The notes under the pieces are model-generated. The model saw nothing but the letters and a program-made list of their open reading frames with translations, ran no database searches and was not told the origin of the DNA. A DNA stretch of 64,000 bases from Pseudanabaena sp. PCC 6802 (GTDB lineage Bacteria; Cyanobacteriota; Cyanobacteriia; Pseudanabaenales; Pseudanabaenaceae): the NCBI RefSeq assembly GCF_000332175.1, contig NZ_KB235914.1, forward strand, positions 875,966 through 939,965, in the 5' to 3' direction. The position numbers and the translations under genes are program-made. Positions 62,921 through 64,000 of the stretch are shown in pieces (the first letter of the stretch is position 1; each line of letters begins with the position of its first letter).

Positions 62921-63703
62921 ATGTTGATGATTAATCGGAAAAGCGACTTAGCCACCCAAGCGCGAGGGCAAAAACTCAAGCACGAGATTGGGAGATCGAT
63001 CCGAATGCACATCGTTGCATCGTCTGAGGTACCTAAACAATCGGGATTTACGCTGCTGGAATCCCTAATCGCTATGGTTGTGGTCAGTACTTTATTGGTG
63101 GGCATCGCGCCCATGCTTGCTTTAACCGTTGCTGCGCGGGTGCAAGCTCGCAGAGTCGATCTAGCTACTCAGGCAGCCAGAGCTTACATGAATGGCGTGA
63201 GGGCAGGCTCGATTACCGTTCCCGCTGTCCCCAGCGGCGTGACTGCCACCACGACCGCCATCAATTTGTACAACGCTGCTGCTCCAACTACTGCACCTAC
63301 AGATAGTTCGACCAGGGTAGATACCAATGGTAATGGATTTTCATTCGACGATCCTAACGATCTGGTCATTCAGCCAATTCGTAACGGGCAGACGGTCAGT
63401 ACTACGGTTACAGAGGCTGATGTCAGAAAACGCGGATTCGATCTAGTAGTCAGGGTCTATCGTGCTGATGCTTTTAATTCTTCTGGAACTGCAATTAGTA
63501 CGTTGCAGAAAAACTCACCTACTTCTAGCGCCACTGCTTCCCCCTTTACCGGCACTCTGGGGTCGCGGACGGCACCTCTAATAGTAGCCTCTGCGAATGC
63601 GATCGACTCTACAACTAACATGAGCGATTACGCCAACTGCAATCCTAACGATGCTGATGCTACTATTGCTGCCAGTTGCCAAAGTCGCCTTCTCGGACAA
63701 TAA
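62921..63703 (+). CDS. hpsB: Pseudopilin HpsB
   Basis: A 260-residue minor pseudopilin with a type IV prepilin signal: SG42-F43TLLESLIAMVVV, with the conserved Glu47 at +5. The leader before the junction is long (42 residues). The mature part has a hydrophobic N-terminal helix and a variable Asn/Thr/Asp-rich C-terminal half. In filamentous cyanobacteria hpsB lies between hpsA and hpsC in the locus for hormogonium polysaccharide secretion. The gene starts 14 bases after the hpsA stop, so the two are probably cotranscribed. Confidence 0.9.
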   Translation: MLMINRKSDLATQARGQKLKHEIGRSIRMHIVASSEVPKQSGFTLLESLIAMVVVSTLLVGIAPMLALTVAARVQARRVDLATQAARAYMNGVRAGSITVPAVPSGVTATTTAINLYNAAAPTTAPTDSSTRVDTNGNGFSFDDPNDLVIQPIRNGQTVSTTVTEADVRKRGFDLVVRVYRADAFNSSGTAISTLQKNSPTSSATASPFTGTLGSRTAPLIVASANAIDSTTNMSDYANCNPNDADATIAASCQSRLLGQ

Positions 63704-63771
63704 ATAGATTTTGTGATTATTTTGCTGTTACTTCTGCTTTCACACTATGCTTTCATAATGAAACCGAACAT

Positions 63772-64000
63772 ATGAAAAGGATCTTTTTACAGCGACTATT
63801 ACTAAGAACTGCCAGAGTTTCTAGAGGAACAAGTGGTTTCACGTTACTAGAGCTGCTGGTTTCTGCCATTATGGCGGTAATTATGGTAACAACGCTGATT
63901 ACCTTTGCCACTAGCATTTTGGAAACAGATCGCAAAGAGCAGGCTAAAGTTGCCACCCAAGAAGAGATTCAGGCAGCGCTCGACTACATTGCCGATGACA
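63772..64000 (+). CDS. hpsC: Pseudopilin HpsC, N-terminal fragment
   Basis: The gene runs off the right edge; 76 codons are seen. The start MKRIFLQRLLLRTARVS is followed by the prepilin junction SG22-F23TLLELLVSAIMAV with Glu27 at +5, then ETDRKEQAKVATQEE. It fits HpsC, the third gene of the hps locus. It lies 68 bases after hpsB on the same strand. The rest of the locus (hpsD onward, with glycosyltransferases) is expected beyond the window. Confidence 0.85.
   Translation, partial: MKRIFLQRLLLRTARVSRGTSGFTLLELLVSAIMAVIMVTTLITFATSILETDRKEQAKVATQEEIQAALDYIADD

Overview
The window is chromosomal DNA from a cyanobacterium, probably a filamentous, gliding, moderate-GC lineage of the Pseudanabaena/Leptolyngbya kind. 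The reasons are the many GCGATCGC (HIP1) octamers, the chlorophyll and bilin genes, the cyanobacterial family proteins (DUF3370, DUF6887, cyanobacterial FtsI, GshB/Grx) and a hormogonium-polysaccharide pseudopilin locus (hpsA-hpsB-hpsC) at the right end. Genus assignment is inference.

Layout. 1-256: end of an EAL-domain gene. 465-9267: a radical SAM gene, then a low-oxygen tetrapyrrole cluster on the minus strand (acsF, heme oxygenase, hemN, bchE, a receiver-only regulator, an acyl-lipid desaturase), divergent from a small four-cysteine HTH regulator (chlR-like). The cluster pairs oxygen-dependent and oxygen-independent routes to chlorophyll and bilins with their probable Fe-S switch. 9268-15119: an accessory island. 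A complete IS with an 18-bp perfect inverted repeat sits inside a membrane-anchored phosphoribosyltransferase-like gene, which is divergent from an AT-rich gene for a 1078-residue helical protein of unknown function. 15120-18600: structured non-coding DNA, rpsB, tsf and small conserved genes. 18650-24460: a phasin-like protein, a membrane-anchored subtilase, a YaaW-family protein and an RTX lipase-like protein. 24650-28310: dnaG and a fused cobA-hemD. 28327-34844: a TetR-controlled efflux operon (HlyD, double ABC ATPase, two ABC-2 permeases; E. coli ybh-like) with a clear operator. 35416-42992: DUF3370, GST, trhO, DUF6887, a YqgF-like protein, gshB, a two-gene RHH/membrane module, grxC and ftsI. 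43440-55212: a glycosylation island with several GT-C membrane glycosyltransferases, a polyprenyl-phosphate-mannose-synthase-like GT2, a PMT-family protein O-mannosyltransferase and a methyltransferase. 55380-64000: hpsA (2508 residues with a ~355-residue Ser/Ala tract), hpsB and the start of hpsC.

Two signals stand out. First, the polyprenyl-phosphate-sugar synthase and protein O-mannosyltransferase lie directly upstream of a giant pseudopilin carrying a Ser/Ala tract absent from its pseudopilin partners, so the tract may be a glycosylated stalk (inference). Second, at least ten dispersed GC-rich hairpin elements share one core but have different ends, and some carry the same 44-bp module inserted in the hairpin loop, in two different families and in opposite orientations.
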